A stretch of DNA of 64,000 nt, taken from NCBI RefSeq assembly GCF_964355755.1, contig NC_092679.1, positions 12,884,932 to 12,948,931 of the forward strand, in the 5' to 3' direction. Position numbers and translations under genes: made by a program. Under the pieces are notes generated by a model that did not search any database, was not told the origin of the DNA, and was given only the letters and a program-made list of their open reading frames with translations. This DNA is from Antedon mediterranea (lineage: Eukaryota; Echinodermata; Crinoidea; Comatulida; Antedonidae). Every line of letters begins with the position of its first letter. Position 1 is the stretch's first letter. This document shows, one piece after another, positions 50,301 through 60,724 of the stretch.

Positions 50301-53300
50301 TTCTGACCCATTGTGTTTTTAAATTACGTTCACATATTTTAGCTTATATACTTATGTATATATATTTTTGATTCAAATTCAATAATACATAAATTTGGCA
50401 GCTAGCCAAAAAATGCATTAGATATGAGTACATGTGTTATTATAGAAGTGTATGATTTGTAATATTTCAAAAGAGCAAAAGAATTGAATATTCAAAGACA
50501 GCTTACATTATGGCTCTTTAAGTGGATACATATATCAAAATGAAATAAACATTTGTCACAACTGGTCAGGATACATTCACTTATCTATTTTTTATAGTAT
50601 TCGTTAATTGATTGGATTGTCCATACATTTGAAGTTACGACAAAATCCCACTTTGACTTGCAATCACATTTACATCAGAATTAGTAACAGTTCAATTTAA
50701 AGATAGTCTACAGAAATAAGCAAAACAAAATCTGAAAAATATATTATATACAAATAATATTGTGAGTGCAATGGTACAAATAATTTCATGAGGTTAAAAT
50801 ATAACAATTTTTTACAACCTAGCCTCTTGTCACATTATTATTATTATTATATCAAAATTTATAAAGCGTCAATTCAAAGACCGAGGTACAAAATCAAAGG
50901 CGCTGGGCATGTTAGTGGTCGAAAAAATGAGCAATTTTTTAAATACGGCAACAGAAGAGCAGTGTTTAATTTGTGGGAGGAGTGAATTCCAGAGTGTGGG
51001 TGCAGCAAAAGAAAATGATCTATGACCAAAGGTTTTAGTGGCTATGCGTGGAACAGAGAATAAAAAATCATCAGATGATCTAAGAGTCCGTCCAGGAACA
51101 TAAAAGGTGATTAATTGACGGATGTAAGCAGGTTGGTTGAAAAGAAGTGTTTGATTGTATAACACTGCACTCTCGAGGAGCATCTAATATTTAATATCAT
51201 GTGACCCACAATATTTAAAGAAATGACAAGAATCTACTATTAAAGTTGTATTATAAAATATAATAATCATCATCTGTACATTCATTGAATGTTTGATGTT
51301 ATAAAATCATTATCAACAATTTCATTGTTTGTAGCCTATCCATAATTGTATTATTATTATTAAAGCAACATTCCCAACGTATTTTCCATCTAATTTCACA
51401 AAATGCATTTTATGCAAATTTAAATACTATATGGGCTTATATTGTGATAAAGATTTTTGTCTTTAAATGGTAAAAAGTCGATTTTAATAATTTAAGCGGC
51501 CCGCTATAAATATCAGCATTCATTGTGAGCAGATTGATTTCTCGATGAGAGGACGTACAACGTGAGCTATTTAGGTAGTGCATTATTTTTCTCTTTTTAT
51601 CATAATTACCATGAAACGTACATTTAAGACAAGGTTTAATGTTTTTAAAGTAATTTATATTGCATTATGTTTACAAAACGTCAACAATTGTAGGGAAAGT
51701 GTCTTTATTGCAACACTATAGAAGTACTGTATAGTGCATTATGATAGCCTCAAAGCGCTTAACAATAAATAAAATTATGAAAATTACAGGTCAAAAAGGT
51801 CATCAACATCATTTTTTTTCTATTACTATCAATAATCATCCATTAACAAAACTTAAAGATTATCCATAAAATAGTTATATTCAAATAAAGACTCATTATT
51901 CACTCTTTTAAACAGAGGTAATTGCACAATTATTAACAGGCTTCCTTCACGATACAGTAGGCCGAATATCTTTATATCTAGGGACATTTATTTATTAGTG
52001 AAATACAGTAATATATTATTATAAGTAACTTGGATTGAAATAAAGAAATGTTACGGATTTATGTATTTATAGATTTACTGTTATTGCTAATAATACGTTC
52101 CCTAGGTCCTCATTCCCTCTACTGCAGGAGAATTTGTAGTGTCTTTAATATTCAGGTGGAATCCGAAAACAAAGGTAATGCTATTGTGGATATACACAAT
52201 ATCAATGAGAAGAACTGAAAGTCATAAGATTGAAAGTAATAAGAATGAAAGACAAAAGATTGAATAAATAAATTGAAAGTCTTAAATTGAAAGTCACGAG
52301 ATTGAAAGACATAACAGTGAAAGCCATATGAAAACATAATTTTTGGGCAGGATTTCACTTCACAGCATTTAATCACATGCTCAAACATGTTTTTATTTCT
52401 TGAAAACAAATACTTTATTTATTTATTTATTATTGGGCCGAATTTTGAACATGTGCGGCTGACAAGAACCATATAATATATTTTCCATGGCCTTAAAAAG
52501 TAGTACATATAGTACACTCGATCATGTCATTAACTATGTAGAATCTTTAATGAAGGATTCATGACAAGAAATCGTACGTAAATTGCAGCAAGCTGTAGAA
52601 ACTATGAAAGAATGCACCAATTAAACATGTTTGTTTATAGTTTATTCATGCAGAAAGAGCAATTTGACACGCCATAAAGTCAGTTTTTGAACGTAGGTGT
52701 TTGGCATCCTTAAGATATGAATTATTCATTGATATTAAAAGTGCAAAAAGGTTTGTTGATAAACATGCATACATATTTAATTATAGAATATACACAATCA
52801 ACTAAATTTTTAATTAGATTGCGTATACTTAATTTCTGCGTTAGGATAAAATTTAAATATGATTTCTTATATATAATACTGTTCAAAGTTTGTATTTTCT
52901 TTACTGTCTCCATAAATAATACATAAAGTAAAATAAATTAATGGCTCTAAAAACAGGACCATAATTATGTAAAACAGTTGCAATATCAATACCTGATTTG
53001 TTTTTATCCTGTATAAATATGATTTCAAATAAAAATACATAAAGAGCCAGCATGCTTTGTGATGCTGGAGTCTGTTATATGTATCGACAGGTACCGTTTC
53101 AACAGCCGAACGTAACCAGAGAAGTTACTTTCAAATAATAAAGAATTTACAGCCCACACCGAATAATTTCCAAATTTGCAGTACATACCAATATTTAACA
53201 TATATGTGCCTATAGGATACCGTGAAACACCCTGAAACATGGAGATATCCTTGTTTCGCAGTCAAGCGTTGTGTTTGTATAGTGTACTACTAGCAATTAT

Positions 53301-56300
53301 GAAGAAAATGCCTACAGCCAGATAATTACCAAAATCACAAAAGTAGGATAATTAAAGTTTAAAAATCAAAATAAATTCTTTAGTTAGATATTAAAATCTT
53401 GGTAAATAAATAAATAAATCTCTATTGATATGGTTAAAGATGAAAGAAATTTCTAAAACCTAAAATACTTTAAAAAAATATAATAATGCTTTGAGAGAAT
53501 TTGTGTAGTTATTGCACACATTCACAGATGGGGTATTGTGGGAAGGTTTTAAACTAAATTTGAAGGGGTGGGGGTTGAAGATGAGTAACTGCCTTGGGAG
53601 GTTATTTACTTTAAGTTTATTTTAGGTTTGTATTCAATAACTAAGGAATAAGTATATTTTCAACAACAACAAAAGAAGAGGTTATATAGCAACATTTTAA
53701 AAAGTGTCAAAAAGATTTTTATGGAAATAAAAAATGTTTAACACTTAAAAATGGTATCTGGAATATTGCCTTCATTCAAAAGCAATCATGCAAACAGCTT
53801 TCCTTTACATGTGCTAATCTGATCACTACATTTATAATTTTTTTCAAAGATTTGAGGAGTACTTTATTTTGTTCATAATAATAAAAATTAGAAATCTTAC
53901 TGAGTGTTGATATATCAAGTTTGTCTTCTGGAATATCTAAATCCAAGTCACACACTTTTTCTTTTCTGTCGTCTGCTTCATAATTTTTCTTTAATTTCTT
54001 CTTTCTGAATGTGGATAAAAGACTCGAACTCATAACAAGAATGATGACACTTACCATTTCAAGAATTTATTTCATTTTCTAGGAAACCAAAGTAAATTAT
54101 TCCTATTTTTTAATGTTTCTGTTTTTTTGCTGTATCGTTTTTTAAATTGTAGAGTAACATGGGCTGATCAAAAAGGGCACAGAATTCATGCCGAAGTCTG
54201 GGGCCTGGTTTGTGTATTATAATATAGTGTACTTTGAGTAATCTGAGGTGGAAGGTGGTTGACACAGATATTTCACAAACAATATGAAAATTGCATTTAA
54301 TAACTCTCCATGTTCTAAAAATAAGAAAATGGCTACCAACAGAGGTTGGTTGGTTTGTGAGATGAAATACCTTAATACATCAGAAATACAGCCATCTTGT
54401 GTTAGCTCCTCTATCAGTACTGTTCGTTCATACTGCAGATGCTCTACCTGCTCGCATAGTTGTTGTGTGGTGGCACTGTTTTCTTGAACTTTCGATATTG
54501 CTTTTTTCATTTCACTCTAAAAAATTTTCAAATTGTAACACCATCTTTTAAATCATCAATTTACATAAATAAACAGAAGATAAATATACAAATAAAAAAA
54601 GGTAATTAAAAATTACTATGACGACTAGTTATTTCCTTATTATAATAAAAAAAACCAATATGGATTGAGCAAATCTTTTTAAAATATTAAAAAATAAATT
54701 TCTGTTATAGGCATACCTTGATTTCTTTTATAGCACTAGTGAGCTCTGCTAATTGACTGTTAACATCTTCTTTGTGCTCCTTTACTTGATCATGGAGGGC
54801 TATATCTTCACTTTGAATCACTGATAACTCTTGCATTGCACTCACAAATCCATCTTTCATTTCCTGAACTAAATATGTCAGCTACAAAAAAACATAAAAT
54901 TGTGTTTATAGATGTATTTATTTATACTTATATCAATACAGTCAACTTATATCAATACAGTCATACCCTCAATTACATAATTATAGCACAGGCATTTTTC
55001 AAATTATTTATAAATTGAGGAAGGGTTAGTGCTCTGCAATTTCTTTCTGGCTGTTTGGCTATTTAATACATAACTGAAAGTTGTAAGTTTCATTACTGAA
55101 AATTTAAAAAAACTATTTTATACATCGTGAAATCATAAGAAAATAGCAATTTATCGCATTTTCTTTCAATAATATCTCAAATGTTATTATATAATATATT
55201 AAACTCATTGTTTAAGCAATTAACAAATCATATTAATTCCAATATCGATAAGCCTAACCTTTAAAACTACTGTCATCCCCATTATATAAAAGGCATTGTT
55301 GCTTAGATCAGACGAGGGGGAGGTGATTGAATGTGCTTTTGGAGCCAAGATGCCATGTACTCGATAAAAAAATACAATAGTTTTACGTTCTATGTCATGA
55401 TGCATTGGATTATCAATTTTTCTGCAGATGTCTGCCATTTTTTTTATCAATTAGCATTTTTTATCTAAAGTATAGGCGTAGTATAAAAATGAAGGCAACT
55501 CAGTCCATGTGACCTGAGTTCAAAGTCAAATGTTATTTCTTACTATGACGTAATTTGTACTAAATGCTCAGTGCGCGAACGCATTTGTAATTTGAAAGTA
55601 TTTCTCTGTGTTTGGGAGATATGACCGACAGGCTAGTTCACAAAGTATTGTCAAATGTGCTAAAAATGTTGTACAATACGTCACAGATGCGAAAAACATC
55701 TGACTTAATACAGTAGCTCCCTGACAAAAGTTATAATAATATCACTTCTAATGTACTTTCGGTAAAAATTAATGTTCAATGTAAATTTGGCCAAAGAAGT
55801 GTGTTGTACATGTACACAAAGCATGTGCAATAGTGTGGTCATTTAATTTAAGGTTGTTTTTGCATCTGTGATTGTAAAATGTACTGTATGTAATCCAGAA
55901 ACGAATTTAATCAAAATATTGGATATCATTTTTTATAGAGCATTATTGTTGTTTCAGGCTATTAGGAGCTTTGCATGATTACCCTGTAATTTAAGCCAAA
56001 TGTCTTCATAGTACAAATTCAGCTTATGCAATATTCTTACAATATATTAATGTACATAAGAACCTAAGGTGGGATGAAATAATGTGGATACCATAATATG
56101 GCCATTATTCTTATTCAGTAGGCTTTATAATAAAGTTTAATAAATAAATAAAATAAAATAAAAATGTGCGTGGTGTACCCGACCAAAGCATGAATAGTCC
56201 CTGTGCAGGCAGGTCTGCCCGGTCCTCTCGAGAGTTTGGCCCTGGCGGTATTCGACTGGCTCGGCTTCCTTGCCAGCTTCATGCTAGTTCCAATCTGCTG

Positions 56301-59300
56301 TCTCAGAATGAGACCGCTACAGTTAGGCCCTACACCTTCTAGCATTTTACAAGTTCGCAAGATACTCAATTCGCAAAGTGTTTCCGGTGTCACCCTTCGT
56401 TGAGGCTCACAATCATAGCCCACGATTCCCAATTATGTGTATATCAATTTTGCCAACATTCAATTATACTATTAAGTTAATATTAAAACAATTATTATAA
56501 AGCTTGCAATTTTTGTTACACATATATAAAAAAAAGGATTTGAAGTTTACGCATCATATATTTCATAAAATGATGATTGTTGCTATAAATATGAATATTA
56601 TTATTATATATAGCAGTTATGTTGCAGCTGTTATGGATTAGTTATTAATATTCATGAAATATATGACTAGTTTGTTTATTATTTATTGATACCTCACACC
56701 AATTCTGAAATTACATCATTTATCAGTTATCCACCATAAAAGCACAAAATGACTATGATGCCTTATTTGATTGGGGAACTTTTTAACTAGAAAATATTCA
56801 ATCTGTCATTGGTGAGTAATAATATTAAAATATTGAATGTCGTAAAAATAATAAATACAGCATTTTTTTAAAACAAAGGCCAAAATCCTGGGGTGGGCAG
56901 TGATGCTAAACAAGTATTTTTTTTATGTGGCCTTACAGTACTTCAAATTGTGTTTGAACTGAACTTGGTGAATGCGATTTGGTATGAATTGGTTGATGGA
57001 GAGGAAATGAATTGAACATTCTTTCTTACTGTTTAATATGTGTTAGCTTGGTTAAACTATTTCTTATTTTGTCCACTACTATTTCACTTTCTTTTACAAC
57101 ATTTTTAATATCGGCCTATATTGTAATTTTATGATAAAAAATAATCATAATCAAATTTCCAGTTTATAGACAAATATATAATCTTGAAATAGTAGAAAGA
57201 TGTACAACAATATGAGATGCATTTAAAAGTAAGAAATAACTTCAATGGTAGAATTGATCTAATTGAGTATTATATAAGATTGCATACATCTATAAATATA
57301 TGCTTTAAATATTGATGAAGAGTACAAAACAACTATTTCCGTTATTGTATCTAACGCTTGATGTTCAACGTGATCACGCAGATGTCGGGAAATGACATGA
57401 TTTCAGTCATGAACGAGCGCTAATGAGCCAATCAGTCAATTTCTAAGACCGATTCAATTACACACTTTTTATGAAAACGTTATTGATTAATAAACATTAA
57501 CGTTGTATATAAAAATTAGCTATTGTAAATGTGTACAATGGAAATAACATCAAAACAAAAGTAATCTTTTCATTAAAGTTCAAAGCAGTTACCTTTTCTG
57601 TTTTACAAAAATGTGTCATTGTATGTAATTATAACACATGCTACTGCAGTTTTATGGCCAACTTGCATACTAAACACGGGATAATATATTGTCCCAATTT
57701 TGTTGTTGAGTATGCTTTGTTAATGTCATCCAATAGTTATTCACTTTGACAAAAAATTGAATTAAAAAAATATTTACTTTACGTGAAATACAATTTGTTT
57801 TAGTAATTCAACTGATTATTTATGCTATTTATTAATCATTTTATCAAATTTAGGTGCGATTCAATGTTACTATAGGAGGCCTGTAAGCCTACCAGGGACA
57901 CACCTTTACTGTTTATATTATCGATTATTTCTGTTGCTTGCTCTATTTATAATTATAAATGGTGTCTACTACGACCGATATATAAGTAGGCTACGAAAGT
58001 TGTTTTGATTAGTACTAATTAATCATCAGTCATATGCATAGGTGTCAGCCGGGCTTCAATTTCCAGAGGCGTTGGTCATGTTTTCGAGGATCATTTGAGT
58101 ACACCCACTAGAGGGTGCGGGAGCGAAGCGAGCAAACCCTCTAGTTTTTTAACTGTGTTTTTTAACTGTGTTTTATATATAAACTAGCAATATATCTCTA
58201 TACTCATCAACTTTAGCCCCTCTTCAACCAATTTAATAGCCTACACCCAGACTCTGGGAATTTTTAAAATGTAGTTTAACCTTCCAGTCATTTTGATACC
58301 CCATATGTATGATTACGTGCAGAAACAGAAATTTGTATAATATTGCTGTGTAACACTGTGAAGTCATCTGAACCTGCAACCACCCATTTACAAGGTGTAC
58401 ATCTTAACAATAGTCCTAAGCCTGTTTTCCTGTCGACGTTGAAATAGGTTGAGTTGCGTTGAGTTTAAAATCGTTAAAGTTGAAAATAAAATAGCGATGA
58501 CGATGATCAAGTCAGACCGCTAATATTTACACATTTTTACGCGATCGTTCATAGTTTCTTGGTTCTCTCGAGCGTTGCTGGGACACGCGGACGTGAAGTG
58601 TTGCAAAACTAAGGCCGGCCACGCGCAGCCGGGACCGCATGAAAATTGAAAAAGTTATGGGTTTTGATGCTTAAACCCAGCCTAGGACATGCTTTCGTTG
58701 ATATCTTAATCTAGGCTTACACTAAAGACAAACATTAAATTTAATTGGTTTAATATTATAATTTAATTTAACTTTCACTTGTTTTTATTAAATATCAGAC
58801 CTTAAAAGTGTACAAAAAAGGTGAAAAACATCGTCGCGTTGTAAACATTCAAGAATTGTCAGCGCGTACCTATTTTTTCACAAACTGCAATGACGTAATT
58901 TGTGGACCATTTGATTGGTCAGTTTTAACGATCGTAACGATTGTCATCGTTAAAGTTGAACCGAGTTCAACTTTAACGATTTAAGATTTTAACGATTTTC
59001 AACGTTCGTTAATTTTTACCCCCTTTTCCTGTTAAATCGTTGAATATGTCAACTCAACGCAACTTAACGTCGACAGGAAAACAGGCTTAAGTTCAAATAA
59101 CTATCACACATTATTATTATACCATAGAACAGTTTGACTGATGAAATTATTTTTTATCATCAGGAGGGAGTGATCACTTTTCTCTGGATTACACTATCTC
59201 CAGCTACTTAGAAATTTGTTTTCAAAAGGAAAAACAATATTTGAATTTCAAACACAGACAAAAATATATCTGAACTACATTTTAAATGTCAGTTGCAAAT

Positions 59301-60623
59301 TACAAATGTGCAATACAAATTCTCATTTCAAATTTATTTGTTTTTCTGCTTCATTTCAGCAAATTTCAATATTTGGAATGTCATTTTTATAATTCGAAAA
59401 TACAGAGAGAGAGAGAGAGAGAGATTACTAACATAGTTTTTTTTAACATCAGTTAATTAAAAAATTCAGTAAAAGTTTAAAAAGACAGAATTGAAAATGA
59501 TTAGATTTTTTAATATTTAATCATAATAATTTGTTTCACTCATAATCTGAAATGTTTTGATGTTATTTAACACATGTTATTTAAAATATTAAACCATCAG
59601 TTTAATTTCAGAGCTTAAAATTTACTTTTACTTATTCACTAGCAAACCTTTACTAGTTTTAAAAATCTTACGGTACCTAGCAAAATAAAAAACTCATGTG
59701 TTGATAAAACAAGTTGAATTAGCAGATCAAGCCTTGTGTACCTTTGCTTAACTTTTATTAAAATTGCAAGCAGCAAACATTAGCAAGCGTGGATATAGTG
59801 CTATTTATTATTTTCTTTTCATCGTTTCTAAATGTTTTGTTTCTGTCTTTTAAGAAGTTGCCCAACGTTGTTTACAGGTTTGTATTGTATAAATTGTAAT
59901 TTTGTTGCTATTTTGATGAACATGCATAAATTACCTGAACAATTTGTTCAGCAAACTCTTCTCTAGTCGGTCCATCTTCAGATTTTCCTGGAATAAATTG
60001 TTTTCTAATTATACATTTTATTAACCATGTTTATAATATATTTCTATTACTGTATTATTTATGATCACTTAAAAAATCATACAGTACTTTTATTAAAATT
60101 CTCTAAAGACAATTAATTAAAGGACAAATGAAATAGGCTTGATAATATGTGAGGATAACAAGTTCAAGAATTGATTAAAACACATCAACAATATTATATG
60201 TTAATTAAAAAACTGAATCACATGATATTTATCATCGGTTGCAAAATCCTGCATATATAAATGTTGCCAATATCCAATTATACTATCAATATTAATACAA
60301 TAATATTAAAACAAATATCTGCTTTAACATATATATATATATTTTTGTCCTAGTACTTTCACTTGTACTGATAAGAGCTTTTCTGGCTGTTTTACTTTAT
60401 CATTTTGATTTAGCTTTTCACTTTTTTTTTGTATCTCCATTAAGATCCAGCCACTGATACCCAAGGCATTGTAATTTCTTTCAGTAATTTGCCTTTAGAT
60501 TTATATATATATATATTCATATATATCTTATATCCACTGTATTTGGTATTATTCAGCAGAAAGACACACTTTCTCTTGAAAATGAATGGAAAAGTTTTAC
60601 TGACCTCTAGTTGGCGAATCCAT
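38302..60623 (-). CDS. ARHGEF33: ARHGEF33-like Rho guanine nucleotide exchange factor
   Basis: Fourteen minus-strand exons (transcript order): 60605-60623, 59935-59987, 54717-54881, 54371-54516, 53901-54004, 47402-47595, 46572-46653, 46049-46178, 45477-45615, 44741-44848, 42728-42823, 41779-41930, 41214-41345, 38302-39445. All junctions are GT-AG, phases agree, and the total is 2664 nt (887 residues). An in-frame TGA two codons before ATG 60623 supports this start; a 5' UTR exon boundary is likely near 60719. Residues about 10-125 form a coiled coil (MKDGFVSAMQELSVIQSEDI) close to vertebrate ARHGEF33. Exon 6 is Asp/Glu-rich. The DH domain spans about 256-455 (RQTLARQFLESERRYVNQL; WQGMMGDILARI; SPVQRIPQYVIFLK). 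There is no PH domain. The tail is long and basic, ending KHSLKSIFFRKK. DH domains catalyse GDP release from Rho GTPases; orthology is inferred from remembered similarity. Confidence 0.88.
39666..40992. mobile_element. Tigger/pogo-like nonautonomous element
   Basis: Perfect inverted ends CAGTCAACTCTCCCAATACC and GGTATTGGGAGAGTTGACTG, continuing GGAC/GTCC, with TA on each side (39664-39665, 40993-40994). Repeated TCCGGTTTT motifs lie inside both ends. CAGT starts and TA duplications are typical of pogo/Tigger. The 1.3-kb interior has no transposase. A short palindrome (GGGAGTTGTTAACAACTCCC) is at 40496-40515. It sits in the intron between the last two exons of the RhoGEF gene. Confidence 0.85.
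42885..43029. repeat. Long near-perfect palindrome with 65-bp arms
   Basis: 42885-42949 and 42964-43028 are near-perfect reverse complements (GGTTAAATATAAGATTTGAC ... GTCAAATCTTATATTTAACC) around a 14-bp loop; weaker pairing extends to ACAGATATTG on both sides. Intronic, 60 bp upstream (in transcription sense) of the exon at 42728-42823. Confidence 0.9.
43029..44740. other. RhoGEF intron sequence with tRNA-like remnant
   Basis: AT-rich intron. The only recognisable feature is the tRNA-like head at 43491-43565. Two GAAAATTACACAGT-containing repeats lie at 43606-43640 and 43675-43705. Confidence 0.4.
43491..43565 (+). mobile_element. tRNA-like SINE head
   Basis: A-box-like GTGGCACAGCGGTTGAAGCG and B-box-like GAGTTCAAGATC are 40 bp apart, as in tRNA-derived SINEs. 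The ends do not pair into a clean acceptor stem, so it is not called as a tRNA gene. Confidence 0.5.
44998..45108. mobile_element. Short TA-flanked MITE
   Basis: 111 bp with inverted ends CCGTAAAACCT and AGGTTTTACGG and TA on both sides (44996-44997, 45109-45110). Intronic in the RhoGEF gene. Confidence 0.65.
46330..46415. mobile_element. 86-bp hairpin MITE
   Basis: Ends GGGCCTGTTTCTGCTGAGCA and TGCCAGCAGTAACAGGTCC pair with few mismatches, continuing through AAATACTAT/ATAGTATTTT. Shares its left end with the hairpin at 24483. Confidence 0.6.
46985..47045 (-). repeat. R1 repeat fragment
   Basis: CCCAAAGGCAAATTACTGAA and ATGACAATGCTGTGGGTA match 14030-14080. Truncated. Confidence 0.5.
48120..48960 (+). 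pseudogene. Degenerate coding fragment of unknown, probably transposon, origin
   Basis: Less AT-rich than its surroundings, with two consecutive open frames (48128-48367, 48368-48694). The second includes ITLLQQITGLIADQQSFIS. A later frame ends DKHLMNMYNRSVFL. Codon-like composition and multiple frame breaks suggest an old retroelement gag-type sequence, but I do not recognise it. It lies in the 6.3-kb RhoGEF intron 5. Confidence 0.35.
49886..50045 (-). mobile_element. SINE, family S1, with tRNA-like head
   Basis: On minus: A box (AGTGGTCTAATGGTTAGAAG) at about 50041, B box (GTGTTTGAATCTTGG) near 50016, then TTTCTCATTCTCATAGATTT, TTTCAAATTAATTACATTTC and ATCACCGGGCGGTTTAGAAT. This is the fullest S1 copy in the window. 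S1 fragments are at 13670, 15570, 15826 and 26085. Confidence 0.7.
50830..51190 (-). mobile_element. LINE 3'-terminal fragment
   Basis: The 51183-50869 minus frame reads TFYVPGRTLRSSDDFLFSVP, then RSFSFAAPTLWNSLL, the characteristic C-terminus of many non-LTR retrotransposon polyproteins, followed by the TTATAAATTTTGATATAATAATAATAAT tail region. Only the 3' end is present. Confidence 0.75.
51364..51704 (+). mobile_element. TTAA-type MITE, family M1, copy 4
   Basis: 341 bp, ends AGCAACATTCCCAACG and GTAGGGAAAGTGTCT, with TTAA on the left and TTAT on the right. Shares GCGGCCCGCTATAAAT and TAGGTAGTGCATTATTTTTC with the others and has an internal deletion. Confidence 0.75.
51705..53900. other. 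RhoGEF intron 5, no features recognised
   Basis: AT-rich. 52215-52320 shows a loose repeat of ATTGAAAGTCATAAG-like units. No other gene, RNA or clear transposon seen. Confidence 0.4.
54882..58100. other. RhoGEF intron 2, mostly featureless
   Basis: AT-rich. 56165-56430 is conspicuously GC-richer (CGGTCCTCTCGAGAG, TTTGCGAATTGAGTATC on minus) and ends in an AAAATAAAATAAATA run at 56135-56165. It may be a retroposed fragment on the minus strand with an A-rich tail; its source is unrecognised. Confidence 0.35.
58108..58144. mobile_element. Isolated Helitron-like terminal hairpin
   Basis: CTAG, AGGGTGC, GGGAGCGAAGCGAGC, AAACCCT, CTAG: an imperfect hairpin with the same GAGCGAAGCGAGC core and bounding CTAG as the H1 terminus at 27277-27309, but with different stem arms. 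It marks the end of a related but distinct element whose other end was not found. Confidence 0.55.
58419..59087. mobile_element. MITE with AGCCTGTTTTCCTGTCGACG ends
   Basis: Inverted ends AGCCTGTTTTCCTGTCGACG and CGTCGACAGGAAAACAGGCT enclose 669 bp, with GTTGAGTTGCGTTGAG and ATCGTTAAAGTTGAA repeats inside both ends. The exact target duplication is ambiguous (TAA-like). Intron 2 of the RhoGEF gene. Confidence 0.75.
59404..59424. repeat. GA microsatellite
   Basis: About ten GA dinucleotides. The surrounding 59090-59930 has nothing else recognised. Confidence 0.9.
60340..60500 (+). repeat. R1 repeat copy
   Basis: CACTTGTACTGATAAGAGC followed by TTTTCTGGCTG, then GTATCTCCATTAAGATCCAG and TGATACCCAAGGCATTGTAA. 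Opposite orientation to the copy at 14030 and shortened in the stem region. Confidence 0.5.
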
Positions 60624-60724
60624 TTGTCACGATGATCATCTAAAGGACATACAAAGTCTATGCTCCAGTCACATCTTGAAACATTCGATCATTCAATTGT
60701 TAAGTCTTTGCTTCCGTCTATCAA

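Noticed and set aside
50043-50306. Plus-strand open frame over the S1 SINE flank
   Set aside because: Runs through TATATA microsatellite; composition non-coding.
57531-57749. 72-codon plus-strand open frame in RhoGEF intron 2
   Set aside because: No homology, AT-rich chance frame with no splice or promoter context.
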